A stretch of DNA of 38,063 nucleotides from Verrucomicrobiota bacterium (GTDB taxonomy: Bacteria > Verrucomicrobiota > Verrucomicrobiia > Opitutales > JABDGR01). Positions 18,948 through 27,325 of this stretch are shown here, piece after piece. The notes beneath the pieces were generated by a model that had not been told where the DNA came from, ran no database searches, and was given only the letters and a program-made list of their open reading frames with translations. The translations under genes and the position numbers were made by a program. The stretch is taken from the NCBI GenBank assembly GCA_013285985.1, contig JABDGR010000011.1, positions 1 through 38,063 of the forward strand, given 5' to 3'. Within the stretch, counting starts at the first letter, position 1. Every line of letters begins with the position of its first letter.

Positions 18948-19994
18948 ATGAAAATTGCCACCACCGCCCTGGCCAAATACGCCTTTGTGGACGTCGTCGA
19001 CTACACGAAGAACCGCAGCGTCGAGGCGCAGTCGGACATCATCGACCTGCTCAACACGATGGTCGCGCGGGTGTTTGAGGATTTAAAAATCCCGAAAGAG
19101 GAGCGCATCCTGTTGCCGACGGGCGATGGCATGTGCGTCGCCTTCCTCAATTACAATTTTTTCGACATCAACATGATTTTCTCCTTCAAGCTCCTCGAGG
19201 CCATCCAGGCGCACAACAAGAAGGAGCAGGACGAGGCCCGGCGGTTCAAAGTCCGCATCGGCATCAACGAGAATCAGGACAACCTCATCCTCGACATCAA
19301 CGGCGTCAGCAACCTCGCCGGCAGCGGCATCAACCGCGCCCAGCGCGTCATGGATCTCGGCGACGAATCCCAAATCCTCCTCGGCCACGCCTCTTACGAA
19401 GTCCTGCGCTTCCGCGAGTTGTATATGAAGCATTTTCGCGAGTTCACCGCGCCGGACAAGCATGGCGAGGTCTTTTATGTTTACCAATTCGTCGACGAGG
19501 AGTTGAGTTATTTAAACTCCGCCACGCCGGAGGCCTTCATGCGCCACGAAACGGCCGACCTCGGCAAACGCCCGCTCACCGAGCTCTGCGCGTGGACCAT
19601 CGCCATCGCCCACAAACGCCGCGATTTTTTTGCCGCAAAAAAGGACGACGCCCGTTTCACCCAGGTCGCGAACACGCTGCTCTACCACCTCGCGCTCGAC
19701 GAGGTTTCGCGCAAAAAATCCACGCCGTTCAAGAAGCACACCTTCAAGACCCACAAGGCCGGCTTCGCGCCCATGGAGGAGCAGTTCAATTACTACAAGG
19801 CCCAGGATTTCAATCTGATAGCCGCGCTCGCCGAGTTCATTGACGACAAGCACTACCGGCCCTTTTACCCCTGCTTCGAGGGCGAATCCGGCCAGAAGAA
19901 CTACGCCTTCCCCACCGCCGAGGGCCTCAAGCGCCTCCGCGAGGAATTCCCCGAGCTCGAAGACGACCCCGTTATCTTGAAAATCTCCGGCTAG
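18948..19994 (+). CDS. Class III nucleotidyl cyclase-homology protein with an unidentified C-terminal domain
   Basis: A 348-residue soluble protein. Residues 1 to about 185 form a cyclase homology domain: FVDVVDYTK gives the first metal aspartate, LLPTGDGMCVAF the second, VRIGINENQDN the strand after it, and GSGINRAQRVMDLG the Asn and Arg that act on the transition state. All four expected positions look intact, so activity is possible; ATP or GTP preference is not evident. Residues about 190-348 are rich in charged and aromatic residues and match no family I recognise. There is no signal peptide, membrane helix or sensory domain. The ATG follows the Nudix stop by 3 bases. The neighbour downstream is convergent purA, whose product feeds AMP synthesis; a functional link is speculative. 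Confidence 0.8.
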   Translation: MKIATTALAKYAFVDVVDYTKNRSVEAQSDIIDLLNTMVARVFEDLKIPKEERILLPTGDGMCVAFLNYNFFDINMIFSFKLLEAIQAHNKKEQDEARRFKVRIGINENQDNLILDINGVSNLAGSGINRAQRVMDLGDESQILLGHASYEVLRFRELYMKHFREFTAPDKHGEVFYVYQFVDEELSYLNSATPEAFMRHETADLGKRPLTELCAWTIAIAHKRRDFFAAKKDDARFTQVANTLLYHLALDEVSRKKSTPFKKHTFKTHKAGFAPMEEQFNYYKAQDFNLIAALAEFIDDKHYRPFYPCFEGESGQKNYAFPTAEGLKRLREEFPELEDDPVILKISG

Positions 19995-20011
19995 ACCATA
20001 GTCGTGTTTGT

Positions 20012-21559
20012 TTACACCGCCAGCTTCAGCAATTCCTTCGTCGCGGGTACATCGCGAATGACCTGGTCCGGGTCCGGCCCGGTGCCGATGTAGCGCAGGT
20101 TCGGCAGCGGAATTTTTTTGCCTCCGCGGGCCGCGACGTCAATCACGCTTTTGACGAGAAAAGCCGTGTAGCGTTGGGCGTTCTTTGGCAATTGGGCAAA
20201 TTCTCTCACACCGGCGATGTCTTCATTCCAGCCGGGTAGGTGGGCATAGACCGGTTGCAGCGATTGCCGCGCGCGGTCTTCTCTCGGCACTCCGGCGGTG
20301 AGCGCGCCGTCCTTGGCGCGATAGCCGGTGCACACTTGCAGTTCGCCGTGCCAGTGGCCGCGGTGGGTCAGCGCATCGAGCTTGTTGATGACGATGTCCT
20401 GAAAGCCCCCGTAGCGCAGGGCATCGCCTTTTTCCACGGCGTCAAACCAGCCGACCATCCGCTGGCGGCCGGTGCTCGTGCCGTATTCCAACTCGCGCAA
20501 AAGCTTACCCAGCGGGTGGGCGTCTTCCATCTGCGTCAGAAAAACGTGGGTGCCGACCTTGGTGTCGTAGGCCTTGCAGCAGCCGATGGTGTGTACCGCT
20601 TGGCAGGGAATCCCCGCGCTCAGGAAAAATTCCGGTGTGTAAGTGTGCGAGGCCGTGACGTTCGGCGGGAAACCATGCCGCTTGTCCAGCCAGTAGCTCT
20701 GGCCGAACTCGCCGATGACGTGCTGCCCCCCGGCCAGTGCCGTGAGTACGGCCTCGCGTACATCGCCAATGCGCGGGCGCAGTCGCTGCCCGGCCTGCCA
20801 GTAGGCTTCCAGGAGTTCGTCCGTCTTGAACGAGAATGGCTCTTCGCCCCGGAATTTTTCAAAATCAAATTCCTCCTTGGCAAAGATGCCCGCCTCGATG
20901 CTGGCGTGGTTGGCGCGTGCTTCGGCCAGCGAAAGCCGCTCAAAAAAGTGCTTCCAGTGCACCGGCGCCACGAGGCAGATTTCCTTGATGACCCGCAGAG
21001 CCCGGTTGACGCGGGTGCGGAATTTTCGCGCGAAGTCTTCGCGCCCGCCGAGGAAGTCGCCGTAGTAAATCGGCCAGTGGCTCGCTTCATCCGTGTAGGC
21101 CGGGCTGATGCCGCGGCCCGTCGATCCCCGTTGCGGTTCGCCGAGGACGTGCGTGCGGTAATCCTCCCAGGCCAGGTCGAGCAGCCGGTGCGAAAGGTCG
21201 GAAACCATGGTGCGCTCGTCAATCAGCAGGCGCTCGAAGACACGGAAACCGCGGCGCTCCAGCGGGTCGATCTCCCAGAGGAATTTTCGCGGGTCGGCCA
21301 CCACGCCCGCCCCGATGGCCAGGGTGGGCACATCGGCGTCAATCACGCCCGCCGGGAGCAGGTTGAGCTTCAGGCCGCCCGCCGTATGGCCCGAATTCGC
21401 GCCGCCGTTGACCTTGAGCACCACGCCCACCGCATCGCTCCGCTTTGTGCTCGCGCGCAGCTCGGAGGCGATTTCATAGACGAGACGCCCCTTGCCTTCA
21501 TCGCCCATGCTGATGCCCACGTCGGCGATTAACTGGCTGGTAAAGGGTGGCAGGGCCAT
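20012..21559 (-). CDS. purA: Divergent adenylosuccinate synthetase
   Basis: A 515-residue protein against about 430 in standard PurA, which joins IMP and aspartate using GTP on the way to AMP. Landmarks remain in order: [11 protein letters not shown] (P-loop with catalytic Asp20), [11 protein letters not shown] (His58, equivalent to the general acid), [30 protein letters not shown] (the Q and D-x-x-HG of the IMP site), [18 protein letters not shown] (GTP base recognition) and [10 protein letters not shown]. The usual QWGDEGKG is changed to SMGDEGKG and GGHNAGHT to GGANSGHT. About 80 extra residues lie mostly in the middle. The retained Asp argues against PurZ, where this position is Ser or Thr. 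It may be the main PurA of this lineage or a paralogue. Confidence 0.85.
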   Translation of the reverse strand: MALPPFTSQLIADVGISMGDEGKGRLVYEIASELRASTKRSDAVGVVLKVNGGANSGHTAGGLKLNLLPAGVIDADVPTLAIGAGVVADPRKFLWEIDPLERRGFRVFERLLIDERTMVSDLSHRLLDLAWEDYRTHVLGEPQRGSTGRGISPAYTDEASHWPIYYGDFLGGREDFARKFRTRVNRALRVIKEICLVAPVHWKHFFERLSLAEARANHASIEAGIFAKEEFDFEKFRGEEPFSFKTDELLEAYWQAGQRLRPRIGDVREAVLTALAGGQHVIGEFGQSYWLDKRHGFPPNVTASHTYTPEFFLSAGIPCQAVHTIGCCKAYDTKVGTHVFLTQMEDAHPLGKLLRELEYGTSTGRQRMVGWFDAVEKGDALRYGGFQDIVINKLDALTHRGHWHGELQVCTGYRAKDGALTAGVPREDRARQSLQPVYAHLPGWNEDIAGVREFAQLPKNAQRYTAFLVKSVIDVAARGGKKIPLPNLRYIGTGPDPDQVIRDVPATKELLKLAV

Positions 21560-21615
21560 GGCAACGTAAAATAAAAAACGAAATAAACTGAAACAGCAAA
21601 AGTTTTTTGGAAATC

Positions 21616-22251
21616 TCAGAGCCAGTTTTCATGTCCGCCGCAATAGACCGGGCGCAACGAGAGCGGGCGGTCGAGTATTTCCCGCAACACAAACGCTTGC
21701 CGGGCGGACGACGGCGAGGCCAGCAAAGGTTTGAGATTTGCCACTGGGGCTGGACCATAGCTGTATTTAACGGGTGATTCATCCGGCGTGCTTTCCGGCA
21801 GCGCATAGGCCGCGGCTTCCGTGGCGGCGGCTTCCATGGTTGCGGCATCCGTATTGGGGGAAATTGTAGCCACCGGCATGACCATTGGCGCTGGTATGGC
21901 CGGTTGCGGTGCCGGGGTGAGGCGCTGGTAAGTGGAAATCGGTTTCGGCGCAGGCCTTGGCGGGACGCCCATATTGGGCACGGTCCGCGGGCGCCGGGGC
22001 GCCGGCGCTGCTGGTGCAGGCGAAGTTTGCATTGGCTGCTGCTGCCGCTGCACGACGCGCCGGCGGATTTCCTCCTGAATTTCCCGGTAACGCTTGTCCG
22101 CCTCCGTCAACTGCGGTTCGGCCGGAGGCAAGTTGTTATTCGTTGTCGGCCGCTCGCTTGGGGAATCCTTCTGCGCCCCTTTGGATTTTTCCAGCATCGC
22201 GCGCAGCCCGACGAATACGGCGACGATGAGGACGATGATGGCATGATCCAT
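21616..22251 (-). CDS. Membrane-anchored Pro/Ala-rich hypothetical protein
   Basis: A 211-residue protein of unknown function. A single hydrophobic N-terminal helix (about 4-17, [15 protein letters not shown]) anchors it. This is followed by a charged, probably helical segment (about 45-70, [22 protein letters not shown]), then a long proline- and alanine-rich linker with PAP-type repeats (about 75-165). The short C-terminal motif [18 protein letters not shown] looks folded. From memory, similar C-terminal motifs (AhxLSEILgPPkaLR) occur in anchored hypothetical proteins of Planctomycetes and Verrucomicrobia; no search was possible. It lies 52 bases after floA and 56 bases before purA on the same strand, so it may be cotranscribed with the membrane-domain protein FloA. 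Confidence 0.75.
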   Translation of the reverse strand: MDHAIIVLIVAVFVGLRAMLEKSKGAQKDSPSERPTTNNNLPPAEPQLTEADKRYREIQEEIRRRVVQRQQQPMQTSPAPAAPAPRRPRTVPNMGVPPRPAPKPISTYQRLTPAPQPAIPAPMVMPVATISPNTDAATMEAAATEAAAYALPESTPDESPVKYSYGPAPVANLKPLLASPSSARQAFVLREILDRPLSLRPVYCGGHENWL

Positions 22252-22303
22252 GGCGCTGGAAAATTAAGGATGAAAAATAGCGGCGTAATTTGTGGTGCGG
22301 AAT

Positions 22304-23341
22304 CTATGGCTTCGCCGGCTGGTCGCCCGGCTGGCCGATGGTCTGCCTCATGCCGGTGTCGGCCGTCAGGTTCTGCATCTTGTAGTAATCCATGAAGCCC
22401 ATGCGGCCATTGCGCATCGCGTCCGCCAGCGCCTGCGGCACCTGCGCCTCGGCCTCGACGACCTTCGCGCGCATCTCCTGCACCCGCGCCTTCATTTCCT
22501 GTTCGACGGCGACGGCCGCCGCGCGGCGGATTTCCGCCTGCGCCTGCGCCATGTTCTTGTTCGCCATGGCCTGCGCTTCTTGCAATTTCGCGCCGATGTT
22601 TTCGCCCACGTCCACGTCCGCGATGTCGATCGAAATGATTTCAAACGCCGTGCCCACGTCCAGTCCGCGCGCCAGCACGGTCTTGGAGATGCGGTCCGGG
22701 TTTTCGAGCACAAATTTGTACGTGTCCGCCGAGCCGATGGTGGTGACGATGCCTTCGCCCACGCGCGCAATGATCGTTTCCTCCAGCGCATTGCCGACGT
22801 ACCGTTCCAGGTTTGAGCGCACCGTCACCCGCGCCTTCACCTTGACCTGGATGCCGTCCTTCGCCACGCCGTCAATCGTCAGGCGGCCCGATTGTGGATT
22901 CGGGCAGTCAATGACCTTCGGGTTGATGGAAGTCTTGACGGCTTCGAGCACGCTCTTGTTCGTGCCCTTCGTCGAAAGGTCAATCGCGCACGCCCGCCCC
23001 CAGTCGAGGTTGATGTTCGCCTTCTGCGCCATGATCAGCGCCTGCACCGTCTGGATCAGGTTGCCGTCGGCCAAATAATGCGCTTCGAGCAAATCCACCT
23101 CAATCGGAATGCCAGCTTTCGAAGCCGTGATGCGCGCATCCGTCACTAATACATAAGGCACGCCGCGCAGGCGCATCGCCAGCAGGGTCAGCCCGGAAAT
23201 CGGCGCTCCGGCCAGCCGCGCCTTCAGCCAGGTAAAGAAAAACGTGATGAACAGCACCCCACCCACGACGACCATGACGGCGATCACGACATAGACGATG
23301 GTGAGCAGATTGACGGGAATTTGGGCAAGGAGGGTGGTCAT
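22304..23341 (-). CDS. floA: Flotillin-like protein FloA
   Basis: A 345-residue SPFH-family membrane scaffold. The N-terminal hydrophobic segment (about 8-37, [29 protein letters not shown]) is a membrane hairpin or helix. It is followed by [20 protein letters not shown], the hallmark of the FloA (YqfA) branch, then the SPFH domain with [16 protein letters not shown] and [18 protein letters not shown]. The C-terminal Ala/Glu-rich coiled coil (about 260-315) contains [22 protein letters not shown]-like heptads. FloA proteins assemble in detergent-resistant membrane foci. The ATG at 23341 (MTTLLAQIP) is chosen over one 24 codons upstream, which would add a non-conserved tail. No NfeD gene, the frequent partner, is adjacent. 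Confidence 0.95.
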   Translation of the reverse strand: MTTLLAQIPVNLLTIVYVVIAVMVVVGGVLFITFFFTWLKARLAGAPISGLTLLAMRLRGVPYVLVTDARITASKAGIPIEVDLLEAHYLADGNLIQTVQALIMAQKANINLDWGRACAIDLSTKGTNKSVLEAVKTSINPKVIDCPNPQSGRLTIDGVAKDGIQVKVKARVTVRSNLERYVGNALEETIIARVGEGIVTTIGSADTYKFVLENPDRISKTVLARGLDVGTAFEIISIDIADVDVGENIGAKLQEAQAMANKNMAQAQAEIRRAAAVAVEQEMKARVQEMRAKVVEAEAQVPQALADAMRNGRMGFMDYYKMQNLTADTGMRQTIGQPGDQPAKP

Positions 23342-23476
23342 GGGGGAAATCAGGGTTGGGATTGAAGGAACGCTGGCGGGCCGGCCCGGTTGGGCCAAGC
23401 CACTGCCCATCATTCTTTCCTTCGCCCGCCGTATCGCAAGGCGAAACGGTCGGGGGTGCCGCGCCTCGTTTTCGGC

Positions 23477-24019
23477 CTAATGCTTGCCCGGGCCCGAAGA
23501 CACTACCACGCTCGCCGCCCGCAGCAGGCGGTCATTGAGCAAATACCCCGGTCGCAACACTTGCAGCACGTGGCCGTCAGCGACCTCCGCGCTCGGCTGC
23601 TGGGCGACGGATTCGTGAAATTTCGCGTCAAACGGCTGGCCCGTAGGGTCAATCTCCTTGAGCCCATGCTGCGCGAGCACCCCGCGCAGTTGGTCGGAAA
23701 TCAGTTTGATGCCGTCAATCACCGCCTTGGCCTCGGGGTGGGCCTGGAGGGACGCTTGCAAGCCAAGGCGCAGGTTATCCAGCGCGGGCAAAAGGTCTTC
23801 GAGCAGCGCGGCGGCGGCGGTGCGGCGGGTGTCCTCCTTCTCGCGCGCGGCGCGGCGGCGGAAGTTGTCGAGGTCGGCCATCGCCCGCACGTAGTGGTCC
23901 TTGAATTTCGCGGTCTCGGCCTGGGCGGCATCGAGCTGCGCCAGCAGCGCCGTGGCGTCCGCCGGCGGCGTGGCTTCTGGCTGGTCGTCGAAAGATGATG
24001 GCTCAGGCGCTTTGCTCAT
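23477..24019 (-). CDS. grpE: Nucleotide exchange factor GrpE
   Basis: A 180-residue co-chaperone that releases ADP from DnaK. An acidic, low-complexity N-terminus leads into a long helix with KDHYVRAMADLDNFRRRAAREKED, the standard GrpE signature. LLEDLLPALDNLRLGL follows, then the beta domain with FDAKFHESVAQQPSAEVADG, VLQVLRPGYLLNDRLLRAASVVVS. The ATG at 24019 (MSKAPEPSS) is used because the longer frame begins with an unrelated hydrophobic stretch overlapping pgl. No dnaK or dnaJ lies next to it. A 6-bp stem (TTCGCC/GGCGAA, 23421-23445) downstream lacks a T-tract and is not called a terminator. No CIRCE-type operator was seen. Confidence 0.95.
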   Translation of the reverse strand: MSKAPEPSSFDDQPEATPPADATALLAQLDAAQAETAKFKDHYVRAMADLDNFRRRAAREKEDTRRTAAAALLEDLLPALDNLRLGLQASLQAHPEAKAVIDGIKLISDQLRGVLAQHGLKEIDPTGQPFDAKFHESVAQQPSAEVADGHVLQVLRPGYLLNDRLLRAASVVVSSGPGKH

Positions 24020-24080
24020 GAATAAAACAAATAAAAATACGCCCAAGATGCCAATGGCGCAAGGAGAACTTGGGGCGCAA

Positions 24081-24887
24081 TCACAATTCGGCCGCCGCTG
24101 CTTCATCCACCAGCCAGGTCACGCGGCTCGCGTACGCTTTGTGGATTTGCGACGGCAATATTTTCGGATCATACGGCCCGCGCAGCACCGCCTTGAGCAC
24201 CGCCGCTTTGTTCGCGCCGTTCGCCACTATAACTACGCGGGCGCACCGCGCCAGCCCGGCTTGTGTAATGGTCAACCGCCAGCCGCGCCCCGGCCATTCA
24301 ACCGCCGCAAAATTGTCTGCCAGGCTGGAGCCAATGAGCGTGCAGCCGGGAAAGAGCGACGCCGTGTGCCCGTCGTCCCCCATGCCGAGGAAGCACACAT
24401 CAAAACAATTTTTCGCGCCAAAACGGGAGTTCCACGTTCGATTAAACGCTTCTGCGCAAAACAGGGGCGGCAAATCAACCGGCCAGGGAATTTTCGCTTC
24501 CGCCGGCACACCCAGCGGCGTCAGCATCAGTCGGTCGGCATTGCCGAAATTCGAATCGTCCGACTCCAGCGGCGCGCTGCGCTCGTCGCTTGTCAGCCAG
24601 AGGCAGTTTTTCCACACCGTTTTCGGCAGCTTCTTTTTCCCCGCCGCCCACAAGTAAAAAGCCTTCGGCGTCGAACCGCCGGACAACCCCACGGTAATCG
24701 GCGCGTTTTTTTCGGTCTCTGCCTTGCGCAATATATCCACCATCCCGCGAAAGGTCTCGTCGAGTGTGCCCACCCGCAAAGTGCCGTAATCGCTTTTGAT
24801 TTCGCGCATACTCAGGGCATTTTCATTTCGCGCGCTCGAAAGACAATCCCAAATCCTGCCGGGGTTTTGCTCTTCCGGCAGGCTCAT
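24081..24887 (-). CDS. pgl: 6-phosphogluconolactonase
   Basis: A 268-residue enzyme (242 if the ATG at 24809 is used) that hydrolyses 6-phosphogluconolactone, the second step of the oxidative pentose phosphate pathway. Signatures: ITVGLSGGSTPKAFY near the N-terminus, LWLTSDERSAPLESDDSNFGNA in the middle, and VCFLGMGDDGHTASLFPG, the core of the glucosamine-6-phosphate isomerase/6PGL fold. The upstream ATG at 24887 has a weak AAGGG ribosome site six bases before it, whereas the internal ATG has none; the start stays uncertain. It lies on the same strand as zwf and opcA but is separated from them by two esterase genes on the opposite strand. Confidence 0.93.
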   Translation of the reverse strand: MSLPEEQNPGRIWDCLSSARNENALSMREIKSDYGTLRVGTLDETFRGMVDILRKAETEKNAPITVGLSGGSTPKAFYLWAAGKKKLPKTVWKNCLWLTSDERSAPLESDDSNFGNADRLMLTPLGVPAEAKIPWPVDLPPLFCAEAFNRTWNSRFGAKNCFDVCFLGMGDDGHTASLFPGCTLIGSSLADNFAAVEWPGRGWRLTITQAGLARCARVVIVANGANKAAVLKAVLRGPYDPKILPSQIHKAYASRVTWLVDEAAAAEL

Positions 24888-24940
24888 ATTTGCCCTTGTC
24901 TATCGCACTCGTGTGTAAAAAATCAGCACGACCCCCCGGG

Positions 24941-24945
24941 AAGGA
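24941..24945 (+). promoter_or_regulatory. Shine-Dalgarno site of the CE15-like esterase gene
   Basis: AAGGA lies 9 bases before the ATG at 24955. It supports that start, which opens directly into a signal peptide. Confidence 0.6.
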
Positions 24946-24954
24946 AAAACCACC

Positions 24955-26457
24955 ATGCGTACCCCATTGTTAGCTTTCGCCTTAGTGTTGTCCATCTACC
25001 CGTGCGTTTCCGCGCAAACTGCGCGATATGACGACCATCAGAACATGATGGACCAGCTGGGCATCACCCAATTGCGTCCAGGGAAAAACGGCAATCCTGG
25101 GACCGGCCCGGGCTTTGAAGAGGCCACGGCCAACCCATGGAAAGACTCCATGCCCGACCCGCTGAAAATGAAAGACGGCACCCCGGTAACCCGTCCCGAC
25201 CAATGGCCCGCGCGCCGCGCCGAAATTTTGGAAGATTTCGAACGAGAGGTTTATGGCCGCGTCCCCGCCAACGTGCCCAAGGTCACTTGGGAAATCACTG
25301 CCACCACCACCGGCGCCAGCGGCGGCATCTCCACTGTGACCAAGTACCTGACGGGCCATGTGGACAACCGCGCCTACCCGCAAATCACGGTGAATATTCG
25401 CGCCAGCTTTACCGTGCCGGCCAACGCCACCGGCCTGGTGCCGGTGATGTTTAACTTCGGTCCGGTTGCGGGCCCGCCTCCAGATACTTTAACCGCCGCG
25501 CAAGCCGCCCAAGTGGACAAGCTCTTAAAGACCCTCATCATCGACGAAGACCCCGCCGCGAAAGACATTTTTGACCGCCATCCCACCTACAAAGTTATTT
25601 CCGGGCCGCCGGGCGCACCCGCCACTGCCGGCGGGGCGGTTCCCTGGACGCAGTTGGCCATAGCCAAAGGCTGGGGTTACGGCTCCATCGACCCCACCAG
25701 CGTCCAGCCCGACAACAATAGTTTGACCACCGCGGGCATCATCGGCCTGACCAACCAGGGTCAGCCCCGCAAACCGGACGACTGGGGCGCGCTGCGCGCG
25801 TGGGGCTGGGGCGTCAGCCAACTCATTGACTATTTCGCCGCTCATCCCGACTCGAAAGTGAATCCTAAGAAAATCGGCATCGACGGCGTCTCCCGCTACG
25901 GCAAGGCGTCTCTCGTCACGGAGGCGTTCGACCCGCGTGTGGCCGTTGCGCTCGTGGCGTCTTCCGGCGAAGGCGGCGCGAAGCTGCATCGCCACGATTT
26001 TGGCGAGGCGGTGGAAAACCTCACTGGTGGCGAATATTACTGGATGGCCGGAAATTTCCTCAAGTATGGCGCGGCCGAACCCTTCGTGAAGACGGCGGCG
26101 GATTTGCCCGTGGACTCGCACGAGCTTATCGCCCTGTGCGCACCGCGCCCAGTATTCATCAGTTACGGGGTCGAGTCCGCGGGTGACCCCAAATGGGTGG
26201 ACGCCCACGGCAGTTTCATGGCAGGCGTGCTCGCGGGGCCGGTTTATCGTCTCTTGGGCAAAAAAGATTTCGGCACGCCCGGTGATTATTTGACGGATGC
26301 AATGCCCCCGGTCGGGCAGTTGATTGGCGGCGAACTCGCCTGGCGGCAGCACGAAGGCGGGCACACCGAGGTGCCCAACTGGCCCTCGTTCTTCGAGTGG
26401 GTGGGGCGGTATATTCAAGCTCCAACGTCAATATTGTCTGCTACCTGGGTCAACTAA
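24955..26457 (+). CDS. Secreted CE15-like glucuronoyl esterase
   Basis: A 500-residue alpha/beta hydrolase with a clear Sec signal peptide (1 to about 20, LLAFALVLSIYPCVSA/QT). The nucleophile motif is GVSRYGKASL with Ser313, the GxSRxGK elbow of CE15 enzymes (the usual form is GCSRNGK). VASSGEGGAKLHR follows about 25 residues later; a glutamate at this place can serve as the acid residue in bacterial members. The catalytic histidine is probably in RQHEGGHTEVPNW (His466 or His470). CE15 enzymes cleave ester bonds between lignin alcohols and glucuronoyl groups on xylan. A related acetyl-xylan esterase activity cannot be excluded. The stop is 7 bases before a second exported esterase, so the two are probably one unit. 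Confidence 0.87.
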   Translation: MRTPLLAFALVLSIYPCVSAQTARYDDHQNMMDQLGITQLRPGKNGNPGTGPGFEEATANPWKDSMPDPLKMKDGTPVTRPDQWPARRAEILEDFEREVYGRVPANVPKVTWEITATTTGASGGISTVTKYLTGHVDNRAYPQITVNIRASFTVPANATGLVPVMFNFGPVAGPPPDTLTAAQAAQVDKLLKTLIIDEDPAAKDIFDRHPTYKVISGPPGAPATAGGAVPWTQLAIAKGWGYGSIDPTSVQPDNNSLTTAGIIGLTNQGQPRKPDDWGALRAWGWGVSQLIDYFAAHPDSKVNPKKIGIDGVSRYGKASLVTEAFDPRVAVALVASSGEGGAKLHRHDFGEAVENLTGGEYYWMAGNFLKYGAAEPFVKTAADLPVDSHELIALCAPRPVFISYGVESAGDPKWVDAHGSFMAGVLAGPVYRLLGKKDFGTPGDYLTDAMPPVGQLIGGELAWRQHEGGHTEVPNWPSFFEWVGRYIQAPTSILSATWVN

Positions 26458-26464
26458 ACCGGCC

Positions 26465-27316
26465 ATGACCCTCGCCCGAAAATTATTTCCGGCACTGGCG
26501 GTGTTCGTGTGCCTGGCCGGTTTGGCTCACGCGCAAATCCCGCCTGCCGACCAGCCCTCACCCCGAGCCGACGCCAATTCGCAACTCGCCCACCAGCAGT
26601 TGCTCGAGAAGGCAAAAAAGGGAGGCATCGACATTTATTTCGAGGGCGATTCCATCACCCGCCGTTGGGGCGCCACGGATTACCCGGACTTTCTCGCCAA
26701 CTGGAAACAAAATTTCTACGGTTGGAACGCCGCCGATTTCGGCTGGGGCGGTGACCGGGTTGAAAACATCCTCTGGCGGCTCGAAAATGGCGAGTTAGAC
26801 GGCGTGAACCCCAAGGTCATTGTCCTTTTGGCCGGCACCAACAACGTCGGCGCGCGCCTCCCGGATGTCGCCCGCATTGCCGGCATCACCAAGGGAATCA
26901 AGGCCATCCTCGATGCCTGCCGGCAGAAGGCGCCTAAGGCTGTCATCATTCTCACCGCCATTTTCCCGCGCAACGACAACCCGGCCGTCATCCCCGCCAT
27001 TAACCAAATCAACGCGAACATCGCCCAATTCGCCGACGGGAAAACCATCCGTTTTCTCAACGTCAATGACCGGCTGGCGGACAAGGACGGCAAGTTGCTC
27101 GACGGCATGATGAACCCCGGCGACAAATTGCATCCCACGCTGAAGGGCTACCAAGTCTGGGCCGACGGGCTGAAGTCGATACTCACCGAATTACTTGGGC
27201 CGCCCGCCAAAGAGGACCACGCCCCGCCGCCCACCGGCGACCCCAGCGCAGCAAACCGCGGTACTTCACGCGCCTCTGCCACTGCTCCGGCGACTGCGTC
27301 GTCATCCGCCAAGTGA
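26465..27316 (+). CDS. Secreted SGNH/GDSL-family esterase
   Basis: A 283-residue protein starting at the ATG at 26465, which opens into a signal peptide (1 to about 23, LFPALAVFVCLAGLAHA/Q). All SGNH blocks are present: block I FEGDSITRRWG (nucleophile Ser), block II near GWGGDRVEN (Gly), block III LLAGTNNVG (Asn), and block V DKLHPTLKGY (Asp and His). The fold resembles platelet-activating-factor acetylhydrolase-like and carbohydrate acetylesterase members. The C-terminal 40 residues are an Ala/Ser/Thr/Pro-rich tail. Together with the preceding CE15-like enzyme it suggests stepwise removal of acyl and lignin esters from plant polysaccharide. The actual substrate is not shown by sequence. Confidence 0.92.
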   Translation: MTLARKLFPALAVFVCLAGLAHAQIPPADQPSPRADANSQLAHQQLLEKAKKGGIDIYFEGDSITRRWGATDYPDFLANWKQNFYGWNAADFGWGGDRVENILWRLENGELDGVNPKVIVLLAGTNNVGARLPDVARIAGITKGIKAILDACRQKAPKAVIILTAIFPRNDNPAVIPAINQINANIAQFADGKTIRFLNVNDRLADKDGKLLDGMMNPGDKLHPTLKGYQVWADGLKSILTELLGPPAKEDHAPPPTGDPSAANRGTSRASATAPATASSSAK

Positions 27317-27325
27317 TTCGTCCGC

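Noticed and set aside
18948-19994. Pycsar-type anti-phage cyclase
   Set aside because: No effector gene (TIR, membrane-pore or similar) lies beside it and the surroundings are housekeeping genes; activity is possible but defence is unsupported.
20012-21559. PurZ (2-aminoadenine pathway) instead of PurA
   Set aside because: The catalytic Asp in GDEGKG is present, whereas PurZ has Ser or Thr there, and no phage-like neighbours or companion nucleotide enzymes are seen.
23421-23445. Hairpin TTCGCC/GGCGAA after grpE
   Set aside because: Only 6 bp of stem with a 13-base loop and no T-tract in either direction; too weak to call a terminator or a CIRCE-like operator.
24955-27316. Transposon carrying the two esterase genes
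   Set aside because: No transposase, inverted repeats or target duplications were visible at the edges; simple rearrangement explains the layout equally well.
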